Source: Planctomycetota bacterium
GTDB lineage: Bacteria > Planctomycetota > Phycisphaerae > Sedimentisphaerales > Anaerobacaceae
Direction of reading: 5' to 3'
Assembly (NCBI GenBank): GCA_019456195.1
Contig: VRUK01000007.1
Location: 1-64,000 of the forward strand
Length of the DNA: 64,000 nt
Part shown: piece by piece, positions 33,583-42,659 of the stretch
Numbering within the stretch: the stretch's first letter is position 1
Layout of the letters: each line of letters begins with the position of its first letter
Position numbers and translations under genes: made by a program
The notes under the pieces: model-generated
What the model saw: the letters and a program-made list of their open reading frames with translations, nothing else
The model's database searches: none
What the model was told of the DNA's origin: nothing

Positions 33583-34757
33583 TCTTCCAGTCTGTCTAAC
33601 CCTTTGGTAATCTGCTCAAGCGAACAGGCAAAACTCAAACGTACATTATTATCGCAGCCAAACGGCAGCCCCGGAACCAGCGCAACATTAGTCTGTTCCA
33701 GAAGCGCCTTTGCAAAATCCATACTGCCGTTAATCTGCGCACCATTAATATTTCGGCCATAATGCCCTGAAACATCAGGGAAACAGTAAAAAGCACCCGT
33801 ACTTTCGGGACATTCCACGCCTTCGATGCCGTTCAGCCGCTCAACCATATACTTGCCCCGACGCTCGAATTCCACCCTCATACTCTCTATGGCCTCCTCG
33901 GCAGGCTCTCCCAAAGCCGCAATCGCAGCATACTGACCGAACGTCACCGCATTCGATGTCATATGAGATTGAAGACGCCCCATCGCCTTGATAACCTCCA
34001 GCGGCCCCGCCGTATATCCCAGCCGCCAGCCCGTCATAGAGAAAGTCTTGCTGAACCCGTTAAGAGTCAACGTCCTGTTATAAGCATCCTCACTCAGCGA
34101 AGCAAAGCTCACAAACCTCGTGTCACCATATATCAGCTTCTCATAGATTTCATCCGAAAGCACCATCACATCTGTCCCTTCGAGCACCTCTGCAATGGCC
34201 TTCAGCTCTTCCGGCGTATAGGTAAAACCGCCCGGATTACTCGGTGAGTTAATCAAAACCATGGCCGTCTTATCAGTTATCGCCTCTTTCAACTGCGACG
34301 GCGTCATCTTATAGCTGTTCTCTTTGTCCGTTTGAACAACCTTCATAACCGCCCCGGCCAGTTTGATAGTCTCCGGATAAGTAACCCAGTACGGAGTCCC
34401 TAAGATGACCTCGTCACCCGGATCAAGCACCGCCTGCATCGCCTCATAGACCGAATGTTTACCCCCGATATTTACAATGACCTGCTCCGGCTTATAGTCC
34501 AGACCGTTGTCTTTTTTGAACTTCTCAGCGATAGCCGCCCGCAGCTCAATCAAACCCGAGGCCGCCGTATATTTCGTCTTACCAGCCTTCAGCGCCTCGA
34601 TAGCGGCCTCCTTAATATATTCCGGCGTATCGAAATCCGGCGCTCCTGCCCCAAAACCAACTACGTCCGCTCCCTGCGCTTTTAATTCCTGCGCACGCGC
34701 CGAAACCGCCAATGTCGCCGACGGCGGTACTTCCTGGGCTCGTTTACTTACTTTCAT
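33567..34757 (-). CDS. Class I/II PLP-dependent aminotransferase (aspartate aminotransferase type)
   Basis: A 396-residue fold-type I aminotransferase of subgroup I-gamma. Features: FGAGAPDFDTPEYIKEAA (N-terminal arm), KTKYTAASGLIELR, YWVTYPE, LINSPSNPGG (PLP phosphate/pyridine site; usual SNPTG has G for T here), VLSDEIYEKLIY, and NGFSKTFSMTGWRLGY with the Schiff-base lysine. The C-terminal arginine is in NNVRLSFACS. It likely transfers amino groups between aspartate (or a related amino acid) and 2-oxoglutarate. It overlaps the start of the membrane protein gene by 16 bases, so transcription is probably shared though functions look unrelated. Confidence 0.93.
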   Translation of the reverse strand: MKVSKRAQEVPPSATLAVSARAQELKAQGADVVGFGAGAPDFDTPEYIKEAAIEALKAGKTKYTAASGLIELRAAIAEKFKKDNGLDYKPEQVIVNIGGKHSVYEAMQAVLDPGDEVILGTPYWVTYPETIKLAGAVMKVVQTDKENSYKMTPSQLKEAITDKTAMVLINSPSNPGGFTYTPEELKAIAEVLEGTDVMVLSDEIYEKLIYGDTRFVSFASLSEDAYNRTLTLNGFSKTFSMTGWRLGYTAGPLEVIKAMGRLQSHMTSNAVTFGQYAAIAALGEPAEEAIESMRVEFERRGKYMVERLNGIEGVECPESTGAFYCFPDVSGHYGRNINGAQINGSMDFAKALLEQTNVALVPGLPFGCDNNVRLSFACSLEQITKGLDRLEEWLSQ

Positions 34758-34936
34758 CCTAATCGCACCTTTCTAATTTTATGTCCTAAACAAATCTTAT
34801 GCTCTTTTGCACCTGTGCTCTTATGCTCTGCCTTACCTTATACAAAACCACAACAACAGTCAAGAATATTGACTTTTACCAAATACTACGTGAATTGTTT
34901 CCGTCTGAAATATGAAATGTGAAATCTGAAATGTTA

Positions 34937-34972
34937 ACTCAAAACTCAATTTATCCCATAGGGAAACTAAAT
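34937..34972 (+). repeat. Direct repeat, unit 1
   Basis: CTCAATTTATCCCATAGGGA plus AACTAAATC, matched almost exactly at 35153-35186, about 216 bases apart. Unit 1 runs into a C-tract and unit 2 into CACGGGTGGC, so only the shared part is duplicated. Confidence 0.6.
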
Positions 34973-35091
34973 CCCCCCCCAATAGTCAATAGTCAATAGA
35001 AAATAGTAAATTGAAAAGTGGTTGCCCTGATTTGTCTGCCCCACCGTTTACTCTATACTATTACAGAACTCCGACCGTCAAGAAAGGGGTA

Positions 35092-35120
35092 ATCTTGAGC
35101 GGAGCGCAGCGAAGTCGATG
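35092..35120 (+). repeat. REP-like repeat
   Basis: TCTTGAGCGGAGCGCAGCGA followed by AGTCGATG, a diverged member of the GAGC...AGTCGA family seen elsewhere in the window. Confidence 0.4.
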
Positions 35121-35152
35121 AATCTGAAATCTAAACTCAAAACTAAACACTC

Positions 35153-35186
35153 AACACTCAATTTATCCCATAGGGAAACTAAATCA
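35153..35186 (+). repeat. Direct repeat, unit 2
   Basis: Second copy of the unit at 34937-34972. Confidence 0.6.
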
Positions 35187-35364
35187 CGGGTGGCACCTTC
35201 AAACTTGTTTGGAGGTGGGAAGGTTCCACAACTCTACATTCCTTGTTCGATATTCGATATTTCCTCTCTCGTCCCTCGTCCTTCTTCTCTCGTTCATCTG
35301 TGAAATTCTCCAATCTCTAATTCTCTAATCAACTAATCCCTAATCATTGCCACCTGCCTGCCAG

Positions 35365-38300
35365 TTAGTTAATCACAAACTCCACTTTGTCCACCCAGCC
35401 GCAGTCGCTGCCGGAATCCCCGCTTCCATCTTTTACATATCGCCATTCCAACACGTGCGAACCCGAAGTACTGATCGTGCATTCCTCCTGTTCCCAGCCC
35501 TCCAAACCGCAGATCTCTTCCTGCCGCGAGCCATCGACGTAAAATTCCAGGAAGTCTTCATCCTCTTCAGATGATACCTTCCAGTAGAATTCCACCGTTC
35601 CTGCCCCGCTCACCGTCGTCTGTATCCACGACTCCTGATTATGTGAGATATCCCCGCTCTGTGCTGCATCCCCATCGTAGTAGGACGTCGTTGTCTGGCT
35701 GAACCAGTCCGCATCGCCGCCCGTGGTGAAACTCAAAGCCGTGTCCAACGCTTCGGACAGAGGGTAGCTGCCAGGTTTGATGTCGATGAAAACCTCTGAA
35801 TTTTGAAGGTGCCCTCCGTTTAGGGTAATCTCAATTCCAGAGTGGTCATTTAACCTCTCTATGTATTTTACTGTGATCGTATGGAATCCCTCCTGTGCAG
35901 CAGTGACGGTCAACGAGTCGGTGTCGAAGAAGGAAACGGACGGAACCGAGAGTACCTCCTGTCCCCACACCGTGTTGCCATCCAGGAAGACATAGACATC
36001 ATCGTCGCTTGCCACCATTAAATTGTCCCCTTCCTCCAGGTAGATCAAGCCCTTGAATAGAGCCGCAAATACGTGATGAGCAGACTGGCCACTCACATTA
36101 TCCCCAATGCTCTGCAGGGGGTTCCAATCTTCGCCGCCTGATGCGTGTCCGTCCTTCGAGAAGAGGCCGCCCCTGAGATCAAACGTGGTGATGCTCATAA
36201 AAGCATGATCGGTGTACACCGTGTTACCCGATGAGCCATCCGCCAGGTACTTGTCGTCCCATGCATCTTTGGGCGTCGCTTCACTTTGCCATGCATCCCA
36301 TTGGCCGGTATCATAATTGTAGTTGTCGTAGTAAGTGATTGTAAAGTGCCCGAGTGCATAGGTGGCATCGGGCGCAATTAAGAAGCTCCAGACATTACCT
36401 TTCCACGGACTGTTGGGCTCGGTGTCATTGACCTCATCTATTCGCCAGTAGTAAGTTGTACCCGGAACAAGACCATCCGGATAAGGAAATCCGGGAAAGC
36501 CCGCAATAAAAAACGTCTCGGCCTGGTTTCCCCGGAACGTGCCTTCGGCGCCGTCGTTCACATCGTCAAAATTCTCGCCGAAATATATATCGTGCGAGAC
36601 CGCATAACGCCCCAGCGACCAGCTAAGGGTCACATTCGTATCCGTCAATACGGAACCATCAGGCGGAGTGGGACTAAAGGCATATGGAAATTCTTCTCCT
36701 TGCATAATAACTTGAATCTCGTTCTGTGTCAGCGCGCGGTTGTAGATGCGAACCTCGTCCAACATCCCATTAAAGGGCTCGCCCCCAGAACTCATTTCTA
36801 CACTAGAAGTGTTGCCTAAAACACCACCAGGTACTTGGCTGGCAATTTCCAAACCGTCGATATACAAGCGCTGTGTGGCCCCATCCCAGGTGCCTGCAAC
36901 ATGATGCCACAGGTCTTCCGTGAGGACATCACTAACCCACAGGTGCCGAAGATTGCCGTCCGTCTTGATGTAGAAGTGTAGTGAACCATTTACCTCCTTG
37001 CGAATCACCGCGACTTCTGGAGCCACCGTTACGTATCGCTCGACTTTACCGATTCTGAACGCATCGTGCCGCACCCAGGCGCATACCGTTATAGCGTTGT
37101 CACTGTACTTAAAATTCTCTACGTATCCGTAACCCGCACGGTGGAATTGTAACGCGCCCCCGAAGATCCCATCTTCCCACGTTGTATTATGCAGCGGTAT
37201 ATTGAAGCCATTGCCTGAAGAATCAATAGCAGTAGTTCCAGAACCGTCATCAAACCTCCACCAGCCGATAAGACTTGGGTCAGTAATCGATATTTCGGGT
37301 AGTATGCTGAAACTCCATACATCGCCTCTATGTATCGTACCATTTGCCTCGACCTCATCGACCCGCCAGTAGTAAACCTTATCCAATTCAAGAGGGCCGG
37401 GAGTATAGGTTGTAGTTGCCTGAGGCAGTCCTCCGGCGGCATTGTTCACAACATCAAAATCGTCGCCGAAATACACAGTATGCAACATCGCACCGAAACC
37501 AGCCTCCCAGCTAAGCTCTGTACTCGGGTCCACATATATAGCACCATTAGGCGGGTCGGGCCCATACGCAGTCTTCGGTGAAATAGTAAAGCTCCAGATA
37601 TCACCTTTGTGTATCGTAGTACCGTCGGCCTCAACCTCATCTATTCGCCAATAGTATGTCGTGCCTGGAACAAGATGATAAGGAGATCGAGCAGAGCCAA
37701 CACGAAACGATGTCGCGGTCTGGATGCCCTGGAACGTACCACCGGTGCCGACATCTACCTCGTCAAAATTATCGCCAAAGTACACATCATGCGAGACCAC
37801 AGTCCCTCCCGGGGACCATCTAAGGTTCACCCATGTATCATCATGCAGGGTACCATCAGCCGGTTTGGGATTAAAGGCATACGGCCTTTCTCCATCTTCC
37901 ATAACACCAAGAATCTCGCCCTCCGTCAGAGCGTGGTTGTAGATACGAATGTCATCCATGACTCCGTTGAAATTGTATGAGCTAGTCGTGAAGGGTTCAC
38001 AACCAATCTTAAAAGACCCAGGTGAGGCGCCAAGCGCCTCAGTTGTACTCATCTCTCTATCCAGCACTCCATTAACATATGTCCTGATGTAGCCATCCTC
38101 AAGAGAGTAGACTCCAGTGACATGATACCAAACATCCACCTCGATCTCTATCCCACCACTAACATTTCTGTTAAGAACGGCCGAGTCCTCAGAAGTTCGA
38201 ATTTCAAATTCGACTCTATTGTTGTTGTATACTGTCATCTTATAGCCACCATTGGCTCCGTCCTGATTTCCTCCAATCTTGTGATCAACACCTTGGGTGC

Positions 38301-38607
38301 CAACTTTGATCCACGCCGAGACCGTAACTGCATCTGTAATTTGCAAACTCGGATCTTCTCCGCAATCGAGCCAATCACCAGATCCATCAAATCCCAGGGC
38401 ATAGCCGAATTGATTGGGCACCCATTGTGGGTCGCCGTTGAAGGTACCGTCGTTGCCGTTGCCGCTTGAGTCGTATGCAATGGTTCCTGAGCCATCATCA
38501 AACTTCCACCAGCCGACAAGAGAAGGATCGGCAGCGTTGGCTATGCTTGTCTGAAACAGACAAAGAACCAAAGCAAAAGAGATTAAATAAATCAATTTCT
38601 TAGACAT
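35365..38607 (-). CDS. Large secreted LamG-domain protein
   Basis: A 1080-residue exported protein. The signal peptide (KKLIYLISFALVLCLFQTSIANA) is followed by a LamG/concanavalin-like domain (about 27-245; GWWKFDDGSGT, VTVSAWIK, NFNGVMDDIRIYNHAL). Two Fn3-like modules come next (VSHDVYFGDNFDEV, PGTTYYWRIDEVEADG; about 250-445), then a second LamG (about 448-655), a third Fn3-like module (to about 755) and a PA14/fibro-slime-like region with DDDVYVFLDGNTVWG (about 770-930). The C-terminal beta-sandwich has FYWKVSSEEDEDF and WVDKVEF. Such proteins bind or adhere to glycans; no catalytic motif is seen. ATG 38607 follows GAGGAC by 6 bases. An in-frame ATG at 38715 with an even better AGGAGG would prepend a 36-residue hydrophobic segment (KLTIPLLVLLVIFLFGIG). 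Confidence 0.82.
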   Translation of the reverse strand: MSKKLIYLISFALVLCLFQTSIANAADPSLVGWWKFDDGSGTIAYDSSGNGNDGTFNGDPQWVPNQFGYALGFDGSGDWLDCGEDPSLQITDAVTVSAWIKVGTQGVDHKIGGNQDGANGGYKMTVYNNNRVEFEIRTSEDSAVLNRNVSGGIEIEVDVWYHVTGVYSLEDGYIRTYVNGVLDREMSTTEALGASPGSFKIGCEPFTTSSYNFNGVMDDIRIYNHALTEGEILGVMEDGERPYAFNPKPADGTLHDDTWVNLRWSPGGTVVSHDVYFGDNFDEVDVGTGGTFQGIQTATSFRVGSARSPYHLVPGTTYYWRIDEVEADGTTIHKGDIWSFTISPKTAYGPDPPNGAIYVDPSTELSWEAGFGAMLHTVYFGDDFDVVNNAAGGLPQATTTYTPGPLELDKVYYWRVDEVEANGTIHRGDVWSFSILPEISITDPSLIGWWRFDDGSGTTAIDSSGNGFNIPLHNTTWEDGIFGGALQFHRAGYGYVENFKYSDNAITVCAWVRHDAFRIGKVERYVTVAPEVAVIRKEVNGSLHFYIKTDGNLRHLWVSDVLTEDLWHHVAGTWDGATQRLYIDGLEIASQVPGGVLGNTSSVEMSSGGEPFNGMLDEVRIYNRALTQNEIQVIMQGEEFPYAFSPTPPDGSVLTDTNVTLSWSLGRYAVSHDIYFGENFDDVNDGAEGTFRGNQAETFFIAGFPGFPYPDGLVPGTTYYWRIDEVNDTEPNSPWKGNVWSFLIAPDATYALGHFTITYYDNYNYDTGQWDAWQSEATPKDAWDDKYLADGSSGNTVYTDHAFMSITTFDLRGGLFSKDGHASGGEDWNPLQSIGDNVSGQSAHHVFAALFKGLIYLEEGDNLMVASDDDVYVFLDGNTVWGQEVLSVPSVSFFDTDSLTVTAAQEGFHTITVKYIERLNDHSGIEITLNGGHLQNSEVFIDIKPGSYPLSEALDTALSFTTGGDADWFSQTTTSYYDGDAAQSGDISHNQESWIQTTVSGAGTVEFYWKVSSEEDEDFLEFYVDGSRQEEICGLEGWEQEECTISTSGSHVLEWRYVKDGSGDSGSDCGWVDKVEFVIN

Positions 38608-38990
38608 AATAGTCCTCTTTCGAACAAAACAACCGATGCCGAATAAAAAGATAACAAGCAACACAAGTAACGGGATTGTTAATTTGCTGATGAAATGGTG
38701 AGGTATATTACACATTTTTTTATCCTCCTGCCCCCCATATTTGGGCAATTAGATTACCGCTTTTTGTACGAAAACAACTCACAAGAAAAGAAGAGGATGA
38801 TTTTCAAGTGATGTATCTCATATAAAATAATGTATCATAACTCTACAAATTTGTCAATCTTGTGAAAGTACTTATTTTCGATTTAACTTGATTTTTTAGG
38901 CTAAATCCACCATGTTTTGCTTTTCATGTTCCTTCCTAAAATGCGCAATACGCATCACGCAATGCTCAATACGAACGAAAATTCGAGGAA

Positions 38991-39590
38991 TTTTCGGTCA
39001 AAAACGCTCACTGTTAAAAACAAAAATAAAATATTTCAAAAATTTTTATCTCTCTTTTATATAACGAGTTACAAACAATAAGCCAAGAAAAAAAGCCAAA
39101 TTTTCGGTTCAAACGTGCACACTCGTCTAATTATAGAGGCGCAGTTTTTCTGCCCTCACTGAATAGTCAATATTGTAGCGAAACGGAAAATCCTTAGCCG
39201 AATTACCAGTCATGAGCATCAAGAATACAACTTTAGCTCACTTTAGGCACTTTATCCGCCGCGGCGGATTTAGCTCACTTTTCACTCATTTTCCCTCTAC
39301 AATTGTAGAGAAAGCTCTACAAATCAGACCTTTTTATGCAAAACAAAGCCAAAGTCAAGTACGCCCAAATGAACCTAAGCTCTTATATGACAAGGAAATA
39401 CGAAAGAATGGACAATTGGTTATTCAGACAAAACAAAGCCAATTCAAAGCCAATAAAGCCAAAAACAAACCCAATTCAAACCCAATTTAACCCAAAACAA
39501 AGCCAATTCAAAGCCAATTGGAGCGAAGCGCAAATCCTGAGCCTGTCGAAGGAACAAACCCAATTCAAAGCCAATCTGAATTCTTGCCGA
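38991..39590 (+). repeat. Dispersed element copy B
   Basis: Best-preserved copy. The A/T block TTTTCGGTCAAAAACGCTCA to AAAAATTTTTATCTC spans 38991-39051. CACACTCGTCTAATTATAGA (about 39118-39137) leads to the hairpin GCAG-TTTTT-CTGC (39141-39153). A reading frame starts at ATG 39212. A perfect 16-bp palindrome ATCCGCCGCGGCGGAT is inserted at 39254-39269 without breaking the frame, followed by the palindrome CTCTACAATTGTAGAG (39295-39310). A tail of CAAAGCCAATT/CAAACCCAATT units (39428-39575) is interrupted by a REP-like repeat. The 92-codon frame would encode an unusual Lys/Gln/Asn/Pro-rich peptide (NKAKNKPNSNP). The rest of the 38608-39651 gap has no gene. Confidence 0.78.
39518..39552 (+). 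repeat. REP-like repeat within element copy B tail
   Basis: GGAGCGAAGCGCAAATCCTG followed by AGCCTGTCGAAGGA, splitting the CAAAGCCAATT tail into two parts. Confidence 0.5.
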
Positions 39591-39651
39591 TGATATATGG
39601 TGGATCGAAGTAATAATTGACAGTTACTAATACAATTGATAATTTATTTTT

Positions 39652-40548
39652 ATGACTCATCCTTACAAAAAAGCGGCCGTACCAGATTCCAAATACCATA
39701 GCGCATGGGCAAAGCATCTGCCTATCGCACTCTGCTGTATGTGTTTTGCTTTAATAGGTTGCACCCCCCCGGAAGAAGAGCCTATTTGGAAGGACCTAAA
39801 AATCGGCGACCTGGCCCCCAGCCAAAGCGGCAAGCAGACATCTCGCTTGGTGGAATCGACAAATTTCAACCTCCATATTTTTGAAATGCCGTCCGACAAT
39901 ATCGACAAACTGGATAGCGTTCGCAAAACCCTGTTTACAAAAAATCTGCGATATCAAAGTTCTCATTCTTTCGGCGCCAACTCATTTTCCGTTCATTTCG
40001 GCCAAATTCGAATGTGGAACGAAACCTTCACCTCAATACTCGCCGCCGGAGCAAAACAAATAAACAAAGTCTCGCTAATGCTCACCGACGACCTGCCTGA
40101 AACCATTTCCGTCGCCCGAATAGACAGCCCGCGAACCATCTTCTTCACCTCAACTTACGGCTCAAGAGAAGGGGCAAATGTTGGGCCCGGCATCCTCGCT
40201 CTGCGCCTTAAAACCCAAAAAATACCCGGCCTAAGAGGTGTATGCAATGTAACCGCCTATCCCGTATATTCTCCGCCGATGGTAAAAAGCACAATACCAC
40301 TATTAAACGCCCACACACAACGCCGGGAGTTCCCCTTTAGCGCAGCAGCCTTCGGACTGAGAATGGGCCCAGGCGATTTTATCCTGCTCGGCCCGAAAGA
40401 ATACGTCAGCGACCAAACGGCTTTGGGCGGCATGTTCTTCAGCAACCCCGAAGGCAGCATGTTCTTCAGCGAAACAGAACGATCTACCTTCGAACCTAAG
40501 CCGGCCGTCAGAATATTCCTGCTTGTATGTACAAGGACAAATTATTGA
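39652..40548 (+). CDS. Predicted lipoprotein of unknown function
   Basis: A 298-residue protein. A basic N-terminus (PYKKAAVPDSKYHSAWAK) and hydrophobic stretch LPIALCCMCFALIGC end in a lipobox (ALIGC), so it should be a lipoprotein. The mature part is mixed alpha/beta with no recognised motif; about 50-65 includes DLAPSQSGKQTSRLVEST and the end has many Phe-Phe-Ser repeats (GGMFFSNPEGSMFFSE). No Shine-Dalgarno is evident before ATG 39652; the assigned start is the one that gives the signal. It is 8 bases upstream of the DUF362 gene, so co-transcription is likely, but functional linkage is unknown. Confidence 0.65.
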   Translation: MTHPYKKAAVPDSKYHSAWAKHLPIALCCMCFALIGCTPPEEEPIWKDLKIGDLAPSQSGKQTSRLVESTNFNLHIFEMPSDNIDKLDSVRKTLFTKNLRYQSSHSFGANSFSVHFGQIRMWNETFTSILAAGAKQINKVSLMLTDDLPETISVARIDSPRTIFFTSTYGSREGANVGPGILALRLKTQKIPGLRGVCNVTAYPVYSPPMVKSTIPLLNAHTQRREFPFSAAAFGLRMGPGDFILLGPKEYVSDQTALGGMFFSNPEGSMFFSETERSTFEPKPAVRIFLLVCTRTNY

Positions 40549-40555
40549 CCACCGT

Positions 40556-41524
40556 ATGACCAGCCCAAAAGTAATATTATCCCGTTGCACTGACTACACC
40601 CCGTCAAAGATTGCCGAAGCAATACAAAAACAGTTCGAACTGCTCGGTGGATTGGAAAAATTCGTCACCCCAGGCGATACTGTCCTGCTCAAGCCGAATT
40701 TCATCGCCCCAAGGTCCCGCCGTTACGCCGCACAGACTCACCCAGCAGTAATTATCGAGACCGCCCGGCTCCTGAAAGATTTCGGCGCAAAACCATTCGT
40801 CGCCGACTCACCCGCATGGAGTAATACGTTCGCCTGTGTAAAAGCGCTGCGCATGGAAGATGACCTGAAAAAACTGTCCGTACCGGTAAAACAGCTCGAC
40901 AAACCAAAATGGTGCCAAATAGGAACGAATAACACCCGCATCGGCATAAGCTCAGTCGCTCTCGATGCCGACGTCATAATAAACCTGCCGAAATTCAAAG
41001 CCCATCAGCAATTGTTAGCTACATTCGCCGTCAAAAATATGTTCGGCTGTGTCAGCGGTAAGCGAAAGGCCCTCTGGCACTTCAAAAAAGGCGCCAACGC
41101 CGACGACTTTTGCGAAATGCTCATCGACATTTACAAGTTCCTCAATCCCGCCCTGACAATTATCGATGGAGTTATCGCGATGGATGGCCCCGGCCCAATC
41201 CGAGGACGAACCAGACCACTTGGCTGGCTCATCGGCGGAACCGACCCAGTCGCCTGTGAAACTATCTGCGCAAAACTAATCAATATCAACCCGCAGGATT
41301 TTCCGATTGTAAAGACCGCAAAACAAATCGGTTTCGGCTGCTCGGACCCCGCTAAAATCGAAATCGCCGGCGACGATTTCCCAACAAGTATATGCACGGA
41401 TTTCAATCTGCCGCAGCTCGTTCCAATAAGATTCTCTCTATTCCACGTCTGCAAAAGCATCTGCAAACAAATAATACTCCTCACCAAAACCGCCCTCAAA
41501 AAACTCCATTCCCAAAAAACCTAA
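40556..41524 (+). CDS. DUF362 domain protein
   Basis: A 322-residue protein of the DUF362 family. It has VILSRCTDYTP near the start, DTVLLKPNFIAP (about 42-53), HPAVIIETARLLKDFGAKPFVADSPAW (family signature), and INLPKFKAHQQLLATFAVKNMFGCVSGKRKALWH with the conserved P-K-x-K-x-H and K-N-x-x-G. DGVIAMDGPGPIRGR and GGTDPVACE complete it. Some relatives are fused to ferredoxins, but here no CxxCxxC cluster is present. Function is unknown in the family. ATG 40556 is used; an in-frame TTG at 40523 would overlap the upstream lipoprotein gene. Confidence 0.88.
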   Translation: MTSPKVILSRCTDYTPSKIAEAIQKQFELLGGLEKFVTPGDTVLLKPNFIAPRSRRYAAQTHPAVIIETARLLKDFGAKPFVADSPAWSNTFACVKALRMEDDLKKLSVPVKQLDKPKWCQIGTNNTRIGISSVALDADVIINLPKFKAHQQLLATFAVKNMFGCVSGKRKALWHFKKGANADDFCEMLIDIYKFLNPALTIIDGVIAMDGPGPIRGRTRPLGWLIGGTDPVACETICAKLININPQDFPIVKTAKQIGFGCSDPAKIEIAGDDFPTSICTDFNLPQLVPIRFSLFHVCKSICKQIILLTKTALKKLHSQKT

Positions 41525-41592
41525 TTTGTCTCCTATCCGCAACGTATGCCCCACATTGACATACCCCCTTTTTTCAGCTAATATCAACTCCG

Positions 41593-42636
41593 ATGAAAGA
41601 AAATAACAAACCCATAAATATTCTCGGTATCGAGACCAGTTGCGATGAGACCGCCGCGGCGGTTGTTGCTGATGGCCGGACCATTAAATCGTCCGTAGTG
41701 GCCTCGCAAACCAAACTGCACGAAAAATACGGCGGCGTCGTCCCCGAGCTTGCCTCCCGCGCACACATCGAAAAAATATACCCCGTCATAAAAGAGGCAA
41801 TGGAACAGGCCGATGTCGCTAAAGATGATATTGACGCAATCGCAATCGCCAATCAGCCCGGCCTGACCGTCGCTCTGGTCGTTGGCGTTACCGCAGCCAA
41901 AACACTCAGCTTCACCTGGAACAAACCACTTATAGCAATCAATCACCTGCACGCCCATCTTCAATCGGCTATGCTGTCCGAAGAACAATTAGAACTCCCC
42001 GCTGTCGCTCTAATCGTATCAGGCGGACACACCTGCCTTTACGATTATCATTCTCCGCTGGAACCGAAACTTCTCGGCACAACCATCGACGACGCCGCCG
42101 GCGAAGCCTTCGACAAGGTAGCATCTATCCTCAAGCTGCCCTACCCCGGCGGACCCAGTATCGAAAAAGCCGCCGAAAAAGGAAATCCGGATGCGATAAA
42201 ATTCCCACGCTCAATGCTCGGCCGCGATTCGCTGGACTTCTCTTTCAGCGGCATCAAAACAGCCGTCCTGTATTATTGCCGCGGCCAGGACATGAAAGGC
42301 GAAAACAAGGTCGATTCGATGAACGCTCAGCAAATCGCCGATATCGCCGCTTCGTTCCAGGCCGCTGTCGTTGATGTACTCGTTAAAAAAACAAAGCGGG
42401 CAGCAAAAAAAAACAAAGCAAAAACCATCCTGTTGGGCGGTGGAGTAGCGGCCAATAATAAATTGCGAACTTCTCTGCAACAGATGTGCGATTCGGCTGT
42501 CCCGCCCAAAAAACTGATGGTCGCGCCAAAACGATATTGCACTGACAACGCGGTTATGGTAGCCTCTTTGGCGTATTATAAATTCAGGGCCGGGCTTTTC
42601 GCAGACCTGACTCTTGAACCGAATGCAACCGGCTGA
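41593..42636 (+). CDS. tsaD: tRNA N6-adenosine threonylcarbamoyltransferase TsaD
   Basis: A 347-residue ASKHA-fold enzyme that transfers the threonylcarbamoyl group onto A37 of ANN-decoding tRNAs. Hallmarks: ILGIETSCDETAAAVV (9-24), GGVVPELASRAHIEKI with the metal-binding histidine, INHLHAHL (116-123, second metal motif), LIVSGGHTCLY, GTTIDDAAGEAFDKVA, PYPGGPSIEKAA, SFSGIKTAV, and LGGGVAANNKLR. CTDNAVMVA near the end is also conserved. Full length. Housekeeping gene. It is 68 bases after the DUF362 gene and 23 bases before a serine hydrolase gene, without an obvious functional relation. Confidence 0.97.
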   Translation: MKENNKPINILGIETSCDETAAAVVADGRTIKSSVVASQTKLHEKYGGVVPELASRAHIEKIYPVIKEAMEQADVAKDDIDAIAIANQPGLTVALVVGVTAAKTLSFTWNKPLIAINHLHAHLQSAMLSEEQLELPAVALIVSGGHTCLYDYHSPLEPKLLGTTIDDAAGEAFDKVASILKLPYPGGPSIEKAAEKGNPDAIKFPRSMLGRDSLDFSFSGIKTAVLYYCRGQDMKGENKVDSMNAQQIADIAASFQAAVVDVLVKKTKRAAKKNKAKTILLGGGVAANNKLRTSLQQMCDSAVPPKKLMVAPKRYCTDNAVMVASLAYYKFRAGLFADLTLEPNATG

Positions 42637-42659
42637 GGGGTGAACAACAAAATAAAATA

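Larger units (their letters stand above)
34758..35364. other. Gene-free stretch with direct repeats
   Basis: No gene recognised. ACTCAATTTATCCCATAGGG plus GAAACTAAATC occurs at about 34937-34972 and again at 35153-35186. Around both are runs of AAATCTGAAAT/ACTCAAAACT-type low complexity and a C8 tract (34974). A REP-like repeat is at 35092. Confidence 0.5.

Noticed and set aside
34974-34981. C8 tract as a phase-variation switch
   Set aside because: It lies in gene-free DNA without a frame that it would control and not at a recognisable promoter.
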